Shown piece after piece: positions 33,529 to 44,566 of a DNA stretch of 64,000 nt. The notes beneath the pieces were generated by a model. It was not told the origin of the DNA and made no database searches. It saw only the letters and a program-made list of their open reading frames with translations. The first letter of the stretch is position 1. Each line of letters begins with the position of its first letter. Origin of the DNA: Caenorhabditis remanei (taxonomy: Eukaryota > Nematoda > Chromadorea > Rhabditida > Rhabditidae); contig NC_071331.1 of assembly GCF_010183535.1 (NCBI RefSeq), positions 4,712,001 through 4,776,000 on the forward strand. Reading direction: 5' to 3'. The translations under genes were made by a program, and so were the position numbers.

Positions 33529-33984
33529 TGTAGGGGGCGAGTATACATTCCCAGACAGAGCGGGGGAGAAAAAGTTTAATAAAAATATGACTCAATTCAA
33601 TTTCGATTGATTTGGTAGATAAAGGATTCTTTCGCTATTAAATTCCAAAGATGCTCGGTGTTTGATCTTGGAAGTTAGGATAATGTGCTCGATTGTATAC
33701 TTTACACTCTCCCACTTTTTCCTCGCTTCCTGTCCCGCTCCCAATCAGATGATTCATAGGATTGAGCCTTGAACCATTCTATCTTTTCTATTATTATAAT
33801 AATATTACATTCTTCAACCCCCAAACATCTATGTTTAAGCTACGCCTCTGGTCAGTATAAAAGCCGAGGCGAGCGCCTATATTTTATCTTCAATAAATAT
33901 TATTCCCACAGCCAGTTTAACACAGATAAAGTACAATATACAATAAAGAAATTATACAAAAAAGAGACCCGAATCGGGTTCACA
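33529..33984 (+). mobile_element. Solo LTR (456 bp) with 5-bp target duplication
   Basis: Starts TGTAGGGGGCG and ends GGGTTCACA (TG...CA). CGGTC is repeated exactly at 33524-33528 and 33985-33989. It contains a TATA box (TATAAAA, 33856-33862) and AATAAA signals (33892, 33942), as an LTR should. No internal region is attached, so it is probably a remnant of recombination between LTRs of a Cer-type element. It sits at the left edge of a palindromic element. Confidence 0.75.
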
Positions 33985-33989
33985 CGGTC

Positions 33990-34502
33990 TCCCACACTGC
34001 GAAAAAGATCTGCAAAAAAACGTGAAGCCGTTTTTTTCACGTTTTGATTCAATTTTTCTATTTTTGCACTGAAAGTATAGTATTTTCAGGTTTGCAGACG
34101 TCGCACTATATGAAAAACGTCCCTTCCATCAGAATTATATCAATTTCTATATTATAAGCAAGAATTTCTATATTATAAGCAATTTTGGTCAGAAAATAAC
34201 TTTTTTGATACAGTAAAACAGATTTTCAAAAAAAAAAAACAGAACTCCAGGCTAAAATTTTTTTGAACATCTGTTTTTCTGTATCAAAAAGTCAATTTCA
34301 GACCAAAATTCTTGTTTTCTTGCTCATACGATAGAAGTTAATTCAATTTTCCACAATTCTAATGGATGGGACCTTTTTCATCCATTGCGACGTCTCAAAA
34401 TCTAAAAATACTGCATTTTCAGTGCAAAAAATAGAAGAATTGAACTAAAACATGAAAAACTCGGCTTCAGGTTTTTTGCAGTTTTTTTTCGCGATGTGGG
34501 AG
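33990..34502. mobile_element. Palindromic element P, copy 1
   Basis: CTCCCACACTGCGAAAAAGA at the left mirrors CGCGATGTGGGAG at the right. The arms of about 230 bp match imperfectly, folding near 34250 (TTTTTGATACAG / CTGTATCAAAAA). A second copy is at 35093-35687. Confidence 0.7.
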
Positions 34503-34925
34503 CGCGTGTACTGCAGGAAAACGGCGGCGTGACCATGTGACCATGTGACAAAATTGAGTGCGGCGGAGTCAACGCCGCGCGTGACCAGCACACATCTTTT
34601 TCCCTTCTCATATGTATTTCTCTTTCCTTTTTCTCTCTTTCCTTTCCTTTCAAAATTTTAGACGACCACTCTTGAAAAGCCGCGCGCAACTAGCGCACAC
34701 TATTTTCTTTTTTTTCTATCTCTTTCTCCGTCTTTTTCCATTTTAAATTCCATCAATGTCGACAAGCGCTGCGGAGAGGAAAGAAAAGCCACACTCAAAC
34801 AACCAGCCGTCGTTGCTGTCTTTCTAAACTAATGGAAGAGAAAAAAAAAGGAATTAAGTGTGTTGAGAGACGCAGAAAGAAAAGATGGAAGTGTCCGGTA
34901 GAGCGCAATTGTTAAAACAGATTTG
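34503..34925. repeat. GTGACCATGTGAC repeat family, copy 2
   Basis: Same order of blocks as 32461-32955, ending GGTAGAGCGCAATTGTTAAA. It follows palindrome P copy 1 directly, and this pairing is repeated at 35093-36125, so P plus this repeat form one about 1-kb unit in tandem. Confidence 0.65.
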
Positions 34926-35092
34926 CGTTAATAGGAATGATATTTTTTAAAAAGCTCAGAAGAATATAAAGCCAAAGGAAATCAGAAAAAGCAAAAAGCA
35001 ATAATGCAAGTACAAATGAAAGAAGGATGAAACAGGAACACACAAAACAAACAAAGCGTAAAATCGCGTTGAAAACATTTCAACTTGCAAGG

Positions 35093-35687
35093 TCTCCCAC
35101 TGCGAAAAAAGATCTGTAAAAAATGTGAAGCCAATTTTTTCACGTTTTAATTCAATGCTTTTATTTTTAGCACTAAATGTACAGTATTTTCAGGTTTTGC
35201 AGACGTTGCAATGGATGAAAAACGTCACACCCATCAGAATAATATCAATTTCTATATTATAAGCAAGAAAACGAGATTTTTGGTCAGAAAATAACTTTTT
35301 TGATACAGAAAAACAGATTTTCAGAAAAATGGGGATAGATTTTTTGACAGGAATCATATTCGAACAAAAGTTGTAGGAAATGTGCTCGAGGACGCTCTGA
35401 AACTATTACATTGTTTGGTAAAAGAACTGCTGGCTAAAATTTTTCTGAAAATTGGTTTTTGTATCAAAAAAGTTATTTTCTGACCAAAAATCTCGTTTTC
35501 TTGCTCATAAGATTTCTAAAAAATTCAATTATTACAATTCTGATTGATGGAACACTTTTTTCATCCATTGCGACGTCTCAAAACCTCAAAATACTGCATT
35601 TTCAGTGCAAAAAAATAGAAGAATTGAACTAAAACGTGAAAAACTCGGCTTCACTTTTTTTGCAGTTCTTTTTTGGCGATGTGGGAG
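35093..35687. mobile_element. Palindromic element P, copy 2
   Basis: Same family as 33990-34502, but with about 100 bp of extra loop sequence around 35330-35430 (ATAGATTTTTTGACAGG). Its left flank GGTCTCCCACTGCG shows the state without an LTR at the position occupied by one in copy 1. Confidence 0.7.
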
Positions 35688-36125
35688 CGCGTGTACTGCA
35701 GGAAAACGGCGGCGTGACCATGTGACCATGTGACGAAATTGAGTGCGGCGGGTGCTGGCGCCGCACGCAACCAGCACACATCTTTTTCCCTTCTCAGATT
35801 TATCTTTCCTTTTTCTCTCTTTCCCTTCCTTTCAACATTTTAGACAACACGACCACTCTTGAAAAGCCGCTAGCACACACTATTGCCATTTTCTCTCTAT
35901 CTCTTTCTTCGTCTTTTTCCATTTTAGATTCCATCAATTTCGACGAGCGCTGCGGAGAGGAAAGGAAAGAGAGACTCGCACACTCATACAACCAGCCGTC
36001 GTTGCCTTTCATTCTAAACTAATGGAAAAGAGAAAGGGGAATATTAGTGTCTGCGTGGGAAATTGAGAAACGCAGAAAGAAAATTGCATGGGGGGTATTC
36101 GGTGGAGCGCAATTGTCAAAACCGT
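35688..36125. repeat. GTGACCATGTGAC repeat family, copy 3
   Basis: Same ordered blocks, ending GGTGGAGCGCAATTGTCAAA. It completes the second about 1-kb unit. Confidence 0.65.
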
Positions 36126-36264
36126 TTTCCGCTAATAACGAATTTTTATAACATTTTTTGAAAAGCGAGAAAGAATATAATATCAAACTAGGAAGCGACT
36201 AAGCGAAAAACAATTATGGAAGTACATAAGACGGAAGGATGAAACCGGAACACACATAGAGTAT

Positions 36265-36870
36265 CAAAAAGTTGTAAATTTTGGCCGTTTTCATTGTCCA
36301 ACTTTGAGAATGTGTTACGGTATCACTGATTGTCCCACAAAGTGAATTATGTATAAACCATACAGAACAAAGGTAGATCTGCATTTTTGTAGTTGACAAA
36401 TTTTTTGTACGGACACTCCATAAAGAGTTATGGTCATTTTAAGCGGACAGCTCAAAAATCGCTCTATTTTGCACTGAAATTGGACGATTTGAGAGAGAAA
36501 TTACTTTGTCGATATGTAACTCTCTAGGGAGTACCCGTACAAAAAAGCTGTCAACTACAAAAACACAGAACAAAATTAGTACTTTATTTTTGTAGTTGAC
36601 AACTTTTTTGTACAGACACTCCCTAGAGAGTTATATATCGACAAAGTAATTTCTTCCTTAAATCATCGCATTTCAGTGCAAAATAGAGCAATTTTTGAAC
36701 TGTGCGCTTAAAATGACCATAACTCTTTATGAAGTGTCCGTACAAAAATATTGTCAACTACAAAAATGAAGTTCTACCTTTGTTTTGTATGGTTTATACT
36801 TAATTTACTTTGTGAGACAATCAGTGATACCTTAACACACTCTTAAAAATTTGGTCATTTTCAACTAAAA
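36265..36870. mobile_element. Large near-perfect palindrome, about 300-bp arms
   Basis: Folds near 36570 (CAACTACAAAAACACAGAAC / TTTTTGTAGTTGACAAC). Arm sequences such as GATATGTAACTCTCTAGGGA and TCCCTAGAGAGTTATATATC are complementary. No coding frame. Non-autonomous foldback element. Confidence 0.75.
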
Positions 36871-36929
36871 CAGGTCAAAGTTCGTATATTTTATCACGGC
36901 ACCGTAAGTGAGAAAGCATAAGTAAGAAA

Positions 36930-37800
36930 TGCGTGCCGCGTCTACACTGTCGCACTTAATTTTGTCACGTTGTCACATGGTCACGACCACAACAGTGCGA
37001 GGCGTAAGGCCGCGGAAACGCGCTCCATCGCACAACGGTTGGCACGGTGCCAAATAAATACTTTTCTCTTTCACTACAAACCGCGCCGCGCACGCAACGC
37101 GACTCGAAAAAAAATTTGTTTGTTGCAGATCTTTTGAATCGTAAATTTACATGTTTTTAACCAAAAACAGAAAGTTTAAAAGGGGGATTATACGGAAATA
37201 GACAGAGAGACCACAGACACACAAAATGGTGAAAAGGGGAGAAAGAAACGAGGGCAGCAAGTATATTTACTCCCATGCGGCGACCGATGATAAAAGTAAG
37301 GAAAAGAGTGAGAGAGAGAGAGAGAGGAGACTTGCAGAAATGTGTATGAGAGAAAAGATTTGCGCGCTGCCCGCGGCAAGGACACTATGCATTCTCTTTC
37401 CCCTTTCTCATGTGTCTCTGTCTTTTTCGCTCTGCGCTGTGGAGAAAGAGACGGCAAGAGAGAAAGCACACTCTTCAAACAATCCTCGCTGCCATTCTAA
37501 ACCGATGGAAAAGAGAAGATTGGAAATTGGAGAGAGTGTGCAAACGTGGAGAGAGTGAGACGCAAGGGGCGTCGTCGCGTGGGGAATGGAGAGACGCAGA
37601 AGGAGAATTGATGTTTGTTCGATGGAGCGCACTTATCGAAACCGTGCCGCGTCAATAGGAATTAAAAATTTTGACGAGCTCCAACGAATGGCTACCGAAA
37701 GGCAAACTACGGGTTGGGGACGCTGAGGCAAGGCCTGCAACGAACAAATTTGAATTTTTCCGAGTCGCGTTGCGTGCGCGTCGCGTGCGCGTCGCGGCTT
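36930..37800. repeat. GA-rich/GTGACCATGTGAC repeat block, copy 4 (rearranged)
   Basis: Begins with the family's 5' block in inverted orientation (GTCACATGGTCACGACC, GGCACGGTGCC), then the GA-rich block shared with 31885-32260 (CCCATGCGGCGAC; TTGCAGAAATGTGTATGAGA), ending CGATGGAGCGCACTTATCGA. A mosaic of the same family. Confidence 0.6.
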
Positions 37801-38014
37801 TTATTAAAAGATAAGTAAAATAAACGTAAAAACCCTTGGCGTTGCAATTTTAAAGACCTTGTTTCAAAAAAAGAACCTATTTTTGAAAAATTTCGACATT
37901 TTTAAAAAATTGAATTTTGAACTTTGCCGTCAATTATCCGCGCGTTGACAATCACTATATTTCTGCAAAAACCATCTTGATATGACCTGAAAAAAATGGC
38001 GCGAAAAAACCATG

Positions 38015-38335
38015 CGGCAATGTTGCCAAAGTGGGCGGAGCCAATAAATCCCCTCACACAGCTGTCACTTTTGAGGAAAGCATAGTTACTTCTATTGCAT
38101 TGGCAGAGAGAAAGAGAGAAAAGGGAGACACGGGAGTCGAGAGTGTACACTCTCCAACATGAGTCGTCGTATTTCGAAACAAATATATAGAAGACAGAAA
38201 GCGAGCGTGCAAGGGGCCTCGCTGCATTCATTTATGTGGAGAGAAGATTAATGAATGGAGGGAACAGAGAAACAGACAACCAGAGAGAGAGAGTGAGATT
38301 GTGAGAGAGTCAGAGAAATTGTCAAGGATTATTCC
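38015..38335. repeat. GA-rich repeat block, copy of 31530-31850
   Basis: Direct duplicate: TTGCCAAAGTGGGCGGAGCC, AGGGAGACACGGGAGTCGAG, AATGAATGGAGGGAACAGAG. No gene. Confidence 0.7.
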
Positions 38336-39229
38336 GAGAAAGTGGAAATAGAAGACGGAAAACGGAAATGCCCTAAATTCCAGAAAGTCAAAACGAAATG
38401 CGGAAAACTGAAGTCGATGAAGTATAACCAAAATGATTGAAGATTGAAGACCTAAAATGGAAAATGTGAAACATAGACAAAATGATCTTGCAAAGTAAAA
38501 ATAAAATTAACGAAATTTACGTTTCCGATTTACAAACTAGTAGTAAAAATTCAGTTTACATGTTTTCAAATCAAAAAATATGGGATGTGAAAAAATCGAT
38601 AACACGAACACACACTAACGTGCAAAAATGGGAAAATATTGAGTGGCGCTCACCACTCGACCACGGATCGCTGGCCGAAAGTGTTGTTCAGGTGGCGTGA
38701 TATTTGGGGCAAAACACAGCCAAATTTGGGTGGAAAATCGAGTAAATCACATGTATTAAATTTCGATTTTCAGACCAGAATATCTGGATTCTGGAGGGTC
38801 GTCAGCAATTTTTGAAAACTGATTTCCCATCAGAATTCGATTGTCTATCGATTCTGCTAGGTCACGTTGCTGAACTCCAAAGTCAGTCCTGACCATTCCC
38901 TAGTCAGACAAACAGAGCGAGAACGGACACACTCTGACCGTCGGTTAGAAGATAAAAAAACGGTGAGGGGAGAGACTTTTTCTGATTGAGGGGAGAGTGC
39001 AAAAAGAATGAAACATTTTTGCGGCCAAGAAAGAGAACCCGGTGAGAGAGACAACGCGATTCAGATGGTGAGTCAGCCAGATTGAGGTCGCCCACTCTCA
39101 CCACGGGGCACCAGAACAAAACAAATGGAATGTGGCTTGAAGAAAAGTTTTGATTGTAGAAAACATTATTGGATTTCGAAAATGAAAGTGAATAATTGAT
39201 GATCTTGCACTACAACAACGAATAACTAC
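38336..39229. other. Unassigned intergenic DNA
   Basis: No gene seen. A purine-rich, moderately GC stretch at 38890-39115 (GTGAGGGGAGAGAC; CTCACCACGGGGCACC) could be regulatory, but nothing defines it. Confidence 0.3.
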
Positions 39230-39302
39230 AGCAGTTCAACAGTTTATGACTTTGGTAAAACAGAAAAACGTTGGAATTATTTCGGTGAAAAAAGTGTAAA
39301 TG
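39230..39302. repeat. 73-bp direct repeat, left copy
   Basis: GCAGTTCAACAGTTTATGAC through AAAACAGAAAAACGTTGGAA recurs at 39917-39993, so the foldback at 39621-39911 lies between two direct copies. Confidence 0.75.
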
Positions 39303-39620
39303 AATTAACAATACGCAATAACGTTCCTAGTCAGTGTAAAAAATGACGAAATCAGTTTAAACTGATAGTCATTTATACTTTTCACGTCGACTAGTCGAAA
39401 GGAAATAGTCAAAAATATTTAGAAATGACGGAAACGATAGTCGATTCTGCTATTTCGTAAAAAAGTTGAAATATTTAGAATGAACGTAAAATAGACGAAA
39501 CGAGAGTATTCAGAGCAGAAAACAGAAAAAATATAATATGAATTTTAAATGCAAACCCTTCTTCTCATTCATTTGTGTCGTTTTGATAGTTTTTTCTTTA
39601 TTTTCGATAACCAATGGTTA

Positions 39621-39911
39621 GGAACTTTAAAACTGTCTACTGTCGAAAAAATAAAGTTTCGACAAGGGTTTTCAAAAAAAAATTCGCGGGCTGGAACACG
39701 CAAGCGCGTAAAGTTGTGGGCGGAGCTTAAACTGCAAGCTTCGCGGTTCTTAATTTGGAAAAAACAACTGGAATTAGAACCGCGCCGCTTAATTAAGCTT
39801 GCAGTTTAAGCTCCGCCCATAACTTCGTGCGCTTGCGTTTTCCAGCCCGCGAAATTTTTTTTGAAAATCCTTGTCGAAACTTTATTTTTTTGACAGTAGT
39901 GAGAAACTTCC
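39621..39911. mobile_element. 291-bp foldback element
   Basis: Arms GGAACTTTAAAACTGTCTAC... and GACAGTAGTGAGAAACTTCC are inverted. The inner arms include AATAAAGTTTCGACAAGG and CTTAAACTGCAAGCTTCG / AAGCTTGCAGTTTAAG. It is followed immediately by the right copy of the 73-bp direct repeat. Confidence 0.75.
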
Positions 39912-39916
39912 AAATG

Positions 39917-39993
39917 CAGCAGTTCAAAAGTTTATGTCTTTAGTAAAACAGAAAAACGTTGGAATAATTTCAGTGAAAAAAAAAGTGCAAATG
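39917..39993. repeat. Direct repeat, right copy (of 39230-39302)
   Basis: GCAGTTCAAAAGTTTATGTC through CAGTGAAAAAAAAAGTGCAA. About 90% similar to the left copy by eye. Confidence 0.75.
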
Positions 39994-40346
39994 TATTAGT
40001 AGCACTGATTGAGTTGCCATCTTCAGAACTGTCTCTTTCAGGAACTATGTTCTTTTCTAGAACTATTCAGTACTCATTGAGAGCGAATTTGAAAAAAAAA
40101 ATATAAGAAAAATGATAACCATTGGCTTGCATGTGTACATTTCATCACGTAATAATAAGTTCTACTGAAAAATAATCTGGATGAGCCAGTAATTGCTAAC
40201 TTCTGTTATTGAAAAATGAAATCGCTGTATCAGTGATATTTTGTTATACGTGTTCTATTTCTGAAACCTCAGCGTTCTTATTCGAATTTTAAATGTTTTT
40301 CATGCTATCGATACAATACTCAAACGGCTTCCTTTTATGAAACAAC

Positions 40347-40354
40347 TGAAACAG
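40347..40354 (-). promoter_or_regulatory. CTGTTTCA (minus), candidate piRNA upstream motif
   Basis: Exact match (ACAACTGAAACAGGAACTTT), downstream of paralog B in gene-free DNA (39994-40515). Confidence 0.5.
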
Positions 40355-40515
40355 GAACTTTATGATATGTATAAAAATAGACATTAATTGTTGAAAAGCT
40401 GATGGTAAATACAATTTGCAAGAAAGGAAATTGAACGATTTAACACAAATAAATTTTGAAAAGGAATGTGAATATGAAAGTTTCAAACGGTGAGGTAAAT
40501 TGAAACGGTGAGATG

Positions 40516-40538
40516 GGGGGGGGGGGGGGGGGGGGGGA
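40516..40538. repeat. Poly-G run
   Basis: An unbroken run of about 23 G between GAGAT and ATTACT, just past the stop of paralog B. Long G runs are a known feature of Caenorhabditis genomes and need the DOG-1 helicase for stability. Confidence 0.9.
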
Positions 40539-40566
40539 TTACTATACCGAGAATTCAAGTCAAAAC

Positions 40567-42571
40567 TCATTCAGGAACCTTCACATCCTTAAAAAACTCT
40601 GCCAATACTAAGAAGACCGATTCCAAACTTTTAGCCGGAGTCTTCATCTCGAATGCCGCTGTCACCGCAAGCACGGCGTCCCTTGCGGCTCTATAGAGCG
40701 TCTCGTTATTCTCGTGGATTCTCAACAGCTTTCGGTTGAGATATTTCATATCCTCATTGAAATGGTATTGATCGGTTTCGCTCCGGTCCTGAAAATTTTT
40801 AGATAACAATTTATTGAGGTTTGCGTAAACTTACATAAGGAAAATACTTGTTTCGATTGTGTCTAAGAGGATCCGTTTGCTGTGGGAACCCAAATTGGTT
40901 TACGTGGTGAGTTTGAGGCAATTGTATGTTTTGAGATGAACCCGACACGTCTGGAGAAAAACCTGGCACGTGTCGGGACGAAGCTGGCAAGTCTCGCTGC
41001 GTTGGCTTATACTGAACCTCCTGATGTTGGCTAGAAACCGCTGGCACGTGTCGAGAGGATTCAGATGTGTTTGGCTCGAAGAGAGGAATTTTCTTTGGAG
41101 GTTCTCCTTCTTCTTGCTTGACTTGAAGAAGAACAGAGCGCTTCAAGGCGGATGGAGCTGGTGACTCTTTCTTGATGTTGTCAGCAGGGGTGGATCTGAA
41201 AAATGAAATGTAAAGGAAAGAGACGTCCAGAGTTTGCGGGATGGCTCAGTGACTTTTCTAAAAAAAATTTTCCAGACAGTGGTTCAAACAAATTGCGTTC
41301 AAAGGAGGATGAGTTGGAACCAGGGCAGTGCAAAAAATTTTTCGGTTTTGGTGGTTTTCGAAAACGTTTACAATGAAATTTTTTTTGATTAATACTTTTC
41401 GAAAAAAAAAATTCGGATAATTTTCGAAATCACAAATAAAAACTTAAATAGAGATTTTCTGGATGTCTGTCCGCGAAATACACACAGTTTTCCTGCAAAT
41501 TCAAGATTTTTGCCTTTGAAAAACACAATTTTTTCAGACACTTTTTTTGAATTTTTCTTTTCAAAATTTGTCGGTTTCATCGGTCAAAAATTTTCGCGAA
41601 AAAAGTTTTTCGAACATTTTTTTTGCGCCTGTGAAAGTCTCACTGCACTTCGACAACACCTCGCTGTTTTTAAAATTGGGTTTAAAAAAATGTGGGACCC
41701 CCCCCCCCCCCCCCGTTTGAGATACATAAATTTTTCAAAATTATCTATTTTATAAACTCACTCTGCACTTCTGTCATTCTCCATCTCCTCCTTATCGTAG
41801 TCGTCATTTAATTCAAAAACGAAAGGCTGCCCATTTTTATCTTTCAACGCCTTTGTCCTCAATCCCTTTTCATATTCTTCATGCCGATATGTTCTCATGT
41901 ATAGATAGAGTGGCCACTCCCACATTTTTTCCTCCACCTTCTCTTTCAATAATTTTTTTTCGATAGTAAATGTTCTCAGACGTCTTCGTAGCCCTATTTT
42001 TGCCGCAAGAAGACAACCACTCACAACTTGCTCTGAAACCAACAAAATATTAGCTCGGCACACTTCTTACAACCGCGCTCTACCGAAATTCCCTTGAAAA
42101 CTATTTTTTTCCTCATTTTCTCTGAGTCTCCCAATTTCGCACACAATTTTCTTGGGTTTTGGTAGAGCGCTATTGTTAGAAGCGTGCCGTGCTAATAAAA
42201 CACAAAATAAACATTTTTTTGAACTCACGGCTGTAAAGAATCCCAATTCTCTTCCACACTTTGATAGCAACAGTTGCATAGTGATCTTGTACCTTCTGAT
42301 GGCTATTCCTTTTCTTTCCAAGTCGAGGAACTTCGGTGAAGCAGTGTAGGATCGTCAACTCCAGTAACTGTTTGGCTTCACAACTCTGCCCAACGCGAGC
42401 CCATGTTTGCCGCGCGATTTCTGGAGCACACGCGAGCTTTTTATATTGTTGGAACGTCATGTGACGTGAGGGGTATTCAGGTGGCAGTTCAGGAAGAACG
42501 ATGTAGGGTGGTGGTGGTTGCTCCCAGATTGGTCGGGATTCGGTTTTGATGTTGGACAATGGAGATGACAT
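40567..42571 (-). CDS. Nematode-specific protein, paralog B (398 aa, 4 exons)
   Basis: Exons on the minus strand: 42571-42229, 42032-41762, 41195-40835 and 40788-40567 (TGA). Phases 1, 2, 0 and the 343-nt first exon are identical to paralog A, 11.5 kb away in the same orientation. The N-terminus PIWEQPPPPYIVLPELP matches PLWEELPVPPHVVLPSLP of A. Exon 2 has VEEKMWEWPLYLYMRTYRHE, matching VEEKLWAWPTYPFVKPFRTE. Exon 3 is Ser/Pro/Gln-rich with SSRHVP repeated twice and ESSRHVP-type words, probably disordered. The last exon is helical. The ATG again follows TTTTCAG|A. Introns 1 and 2 hold a MITE and a tRNA-like relic with a poly-C run. Function unknown; no catalytic motif seen. Intact, so probably expressed. 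Confidence 0.85.
41234..41300 (+). repeat. tRNA-like sequence in intron 2 of paralog B
   Basis: GGGATGGCTCAGTGAC is A-box-like and GGTTCAAACAA is a degenerate B box about 40 nt later. Probably a tRNA-derived element. Confidence 0.35.
41699..41715. repeat. Poly-C run in intron 2 of paralog B
   Basis: About 17 C in a row (GGGACCCCCC...CGTTTG); on the coding (minus) strand this is a G run. Confidence 0.9.
42050..42195. mobile_element. 146-bp TA-flanked palindromic MITE, copy 2, in intron 1 of paralog B
   Basis: Ends TTAGCTCGGCACAC and GTGCCGTGCTAA, flanked by TA. Same family as 28390-28528. Confidence 0.8.
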
Positions 42572-43800
42572 TCTGAAAATGAAAAATTTATTTTGGATTC
42601 GAGGAAATTGAGAAAAAGCGTCTAAAATCAGCTGAAAAAAGCGGTTGCCATCGCCTGCAAACTATTTTAGACATGAGTGATCAATAATTAGAAACTGTGA
42701 TAAATTCTTGGAAAAACTGGTTAGGTTCGTCACGTAAATTTGACGACAGTAATCCAATTTACACAAAAAAAGAAGGGTCGTATTAGCGATCAAGAAGGGT
42801 GCCCCACTATTTTATCGCAACCAAAAATTAGATGGATTCGATGATTGAGATAAACAGTAGGCTGAACATTTCTGAATTATTCGAAATTTCATGGAAACGG
42901 GATTAAAAAAAGAAATATTTCGGCTGGAGGCTTACCGCCTGAAGGCTCACATGTTGATAAAGTTTTCTTTAAAGCAACTACTGGCAGTAAAATCTTGATG
43001 AAAAGTAGCTCTACAATAAAATAACTTGGAGAAACCGTAAAAACATGGGAAAAAAAATTTCAGACACGCTTTTGAAGAGTCCTTTAAGTCCGGTTAAAAC
43101 AATATCTGCTGGCATACCCCCGTATAATATGTACAAGAGAAAAAAAAGAGAAAAAGTGTCAAATGACATGTAGATGCGCACGCACACACATATAAATAAT
43201 CCTAATGCCCCCATATTTTTTTATTGATTTTTACTAAGAGCCTGTCAATGTTTGGAGAAAGGAGATGTGACGTGGCAACACAGGAAAGATGAAGGACGGA
43301 TAAGAGAAGAGGGAATAGAGAGATTCGTAGCTATATTCTGAATTTTTCAGATTTCTATGGAAGACGGAATGCACAAAGGGGTCTATTTGGCGGAAGACAT
43401 AAAAACCATAAAGGTTATCACCTTGAGTATGGTTTTTATTGTAGACTACGGCCTCAATAAAAGTTCCACAAAAGAGACGATATACGGAAAGTAGAGAACA
43501 GTAAAAAATTGCAGAACAATAGGTGAGGCAGAAACATTATGAGAAAGACAGACGACGTCTAGAGACGTGTTCTGCTATGCAAACAAACTTATTGATCGAC
43601 TTGGCAACGTTTTCTCATGAGAAGACCTTTCCTGTGTATGCGTGTGTGAAGGTGACCCCGAACAGGTGGTAATCTATAAAAACGACGTTAGAGGTACATG
43701 TTGGAGAAAAGACGGCGAAAACGAATAACGAAAGTATGCCGGAAGGCAATGGGATTCGAAAACTATAAAAAAACCAAACGTATGAAACTTGTGGAAGTTC

Positions 43801-43808
43801 TGAAACAG
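43801..43808 (-). promoter_or_regulatory. CTGTTTCA (minus), candidate piRNA upstream motif
   Basis: Exact match (GTTCTGAAACAGAAAAAAAG). Confidence 0.5.
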
Positions 43809-44296
43809 AAAAAAAGTTGCTAAGGTTCCCATAATGTTTGCATCAAAAAAGAGTGAAACGATCTCTTCTGAAATTTCAGAATGACAGATCAACAGTTAAA
43901 CAAAATTACCTGCTTCGCAACTTATCGATTAAAACAGATCTCATCGAATTTGACTGACTAATTATGTAGCTATTTCGATCAATTTACTGTTCCATTCAAA
44001 ACAGTAATTGTCGATAGATAAAAACCAATTAATAGAACAGCTGTAAAGGTTGTGAACGACTAGAACGCTGGTAGTATTCCCGTCCACTTGGATATCGCCT
44101 ATTCACTGATTGTGAGGGTCTACCTGTTTTCAAAACCTTGGATTTCAGAATGAGGTATCAACATTAACAACATCTTGATCTTTCCAAGAACCTATTAAAA
44201 AGTACATAAGATAAGCAGACAATCCTACCTTTAGCTTTTCACTAATGATCCTTATGTGATTCCATCAGTTAGTTTTGATCAATTTACTGTTCCATT

Positions 44297-44304
44297 TGAA
44301 ACAG
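44297..44304 (-). promoter_or_regulatory. CTGTTTCA (minus), candidate piRNA upstream motif
   Basis: Exact match in CCATTTGAAACAGTAATCAC. A near-copy 300 bp away (CATTCAAAACAGTAATTG) has lost the match, indicating a small local duplication. Confidence 0.5.
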
Positions 44305-44566
44305 TAATCACAGCGAGAAAAATTCAAATATTGAATTTCGTGGTATACAGATTTAATCGAAACACTTATGTACATTGAATCCTCGAATAACTTCATGTTC
44401 CAGATTTACTTGAAAGTTCCAGCGTTTTTGTAAAGAATAAATTGACTGTAATATGTACTCTATTTGATCTGGAAAATAATTATAGTTTGCATATGTTTAA
44501 AGTTTAACAAGGAAGAATTTTATGCAAAGTTTAACACATGTCCAAATTATCCGATTCCTTTCCTGC

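Larger units (their letters stand above)
42572..44566. other. Intergenic DNA between paralog B and the mucin-like gene
   Basis: No gene seen. A palindromic pair AATTTACTGTTCCATT occurs twice (43983 and 44281), each followed by an AACAGTAAT sequence. piRNA motifs lie at 43801 and 44297. The stretch next to 42571 is the promoter side of paralog B. Confidence 0.4.
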
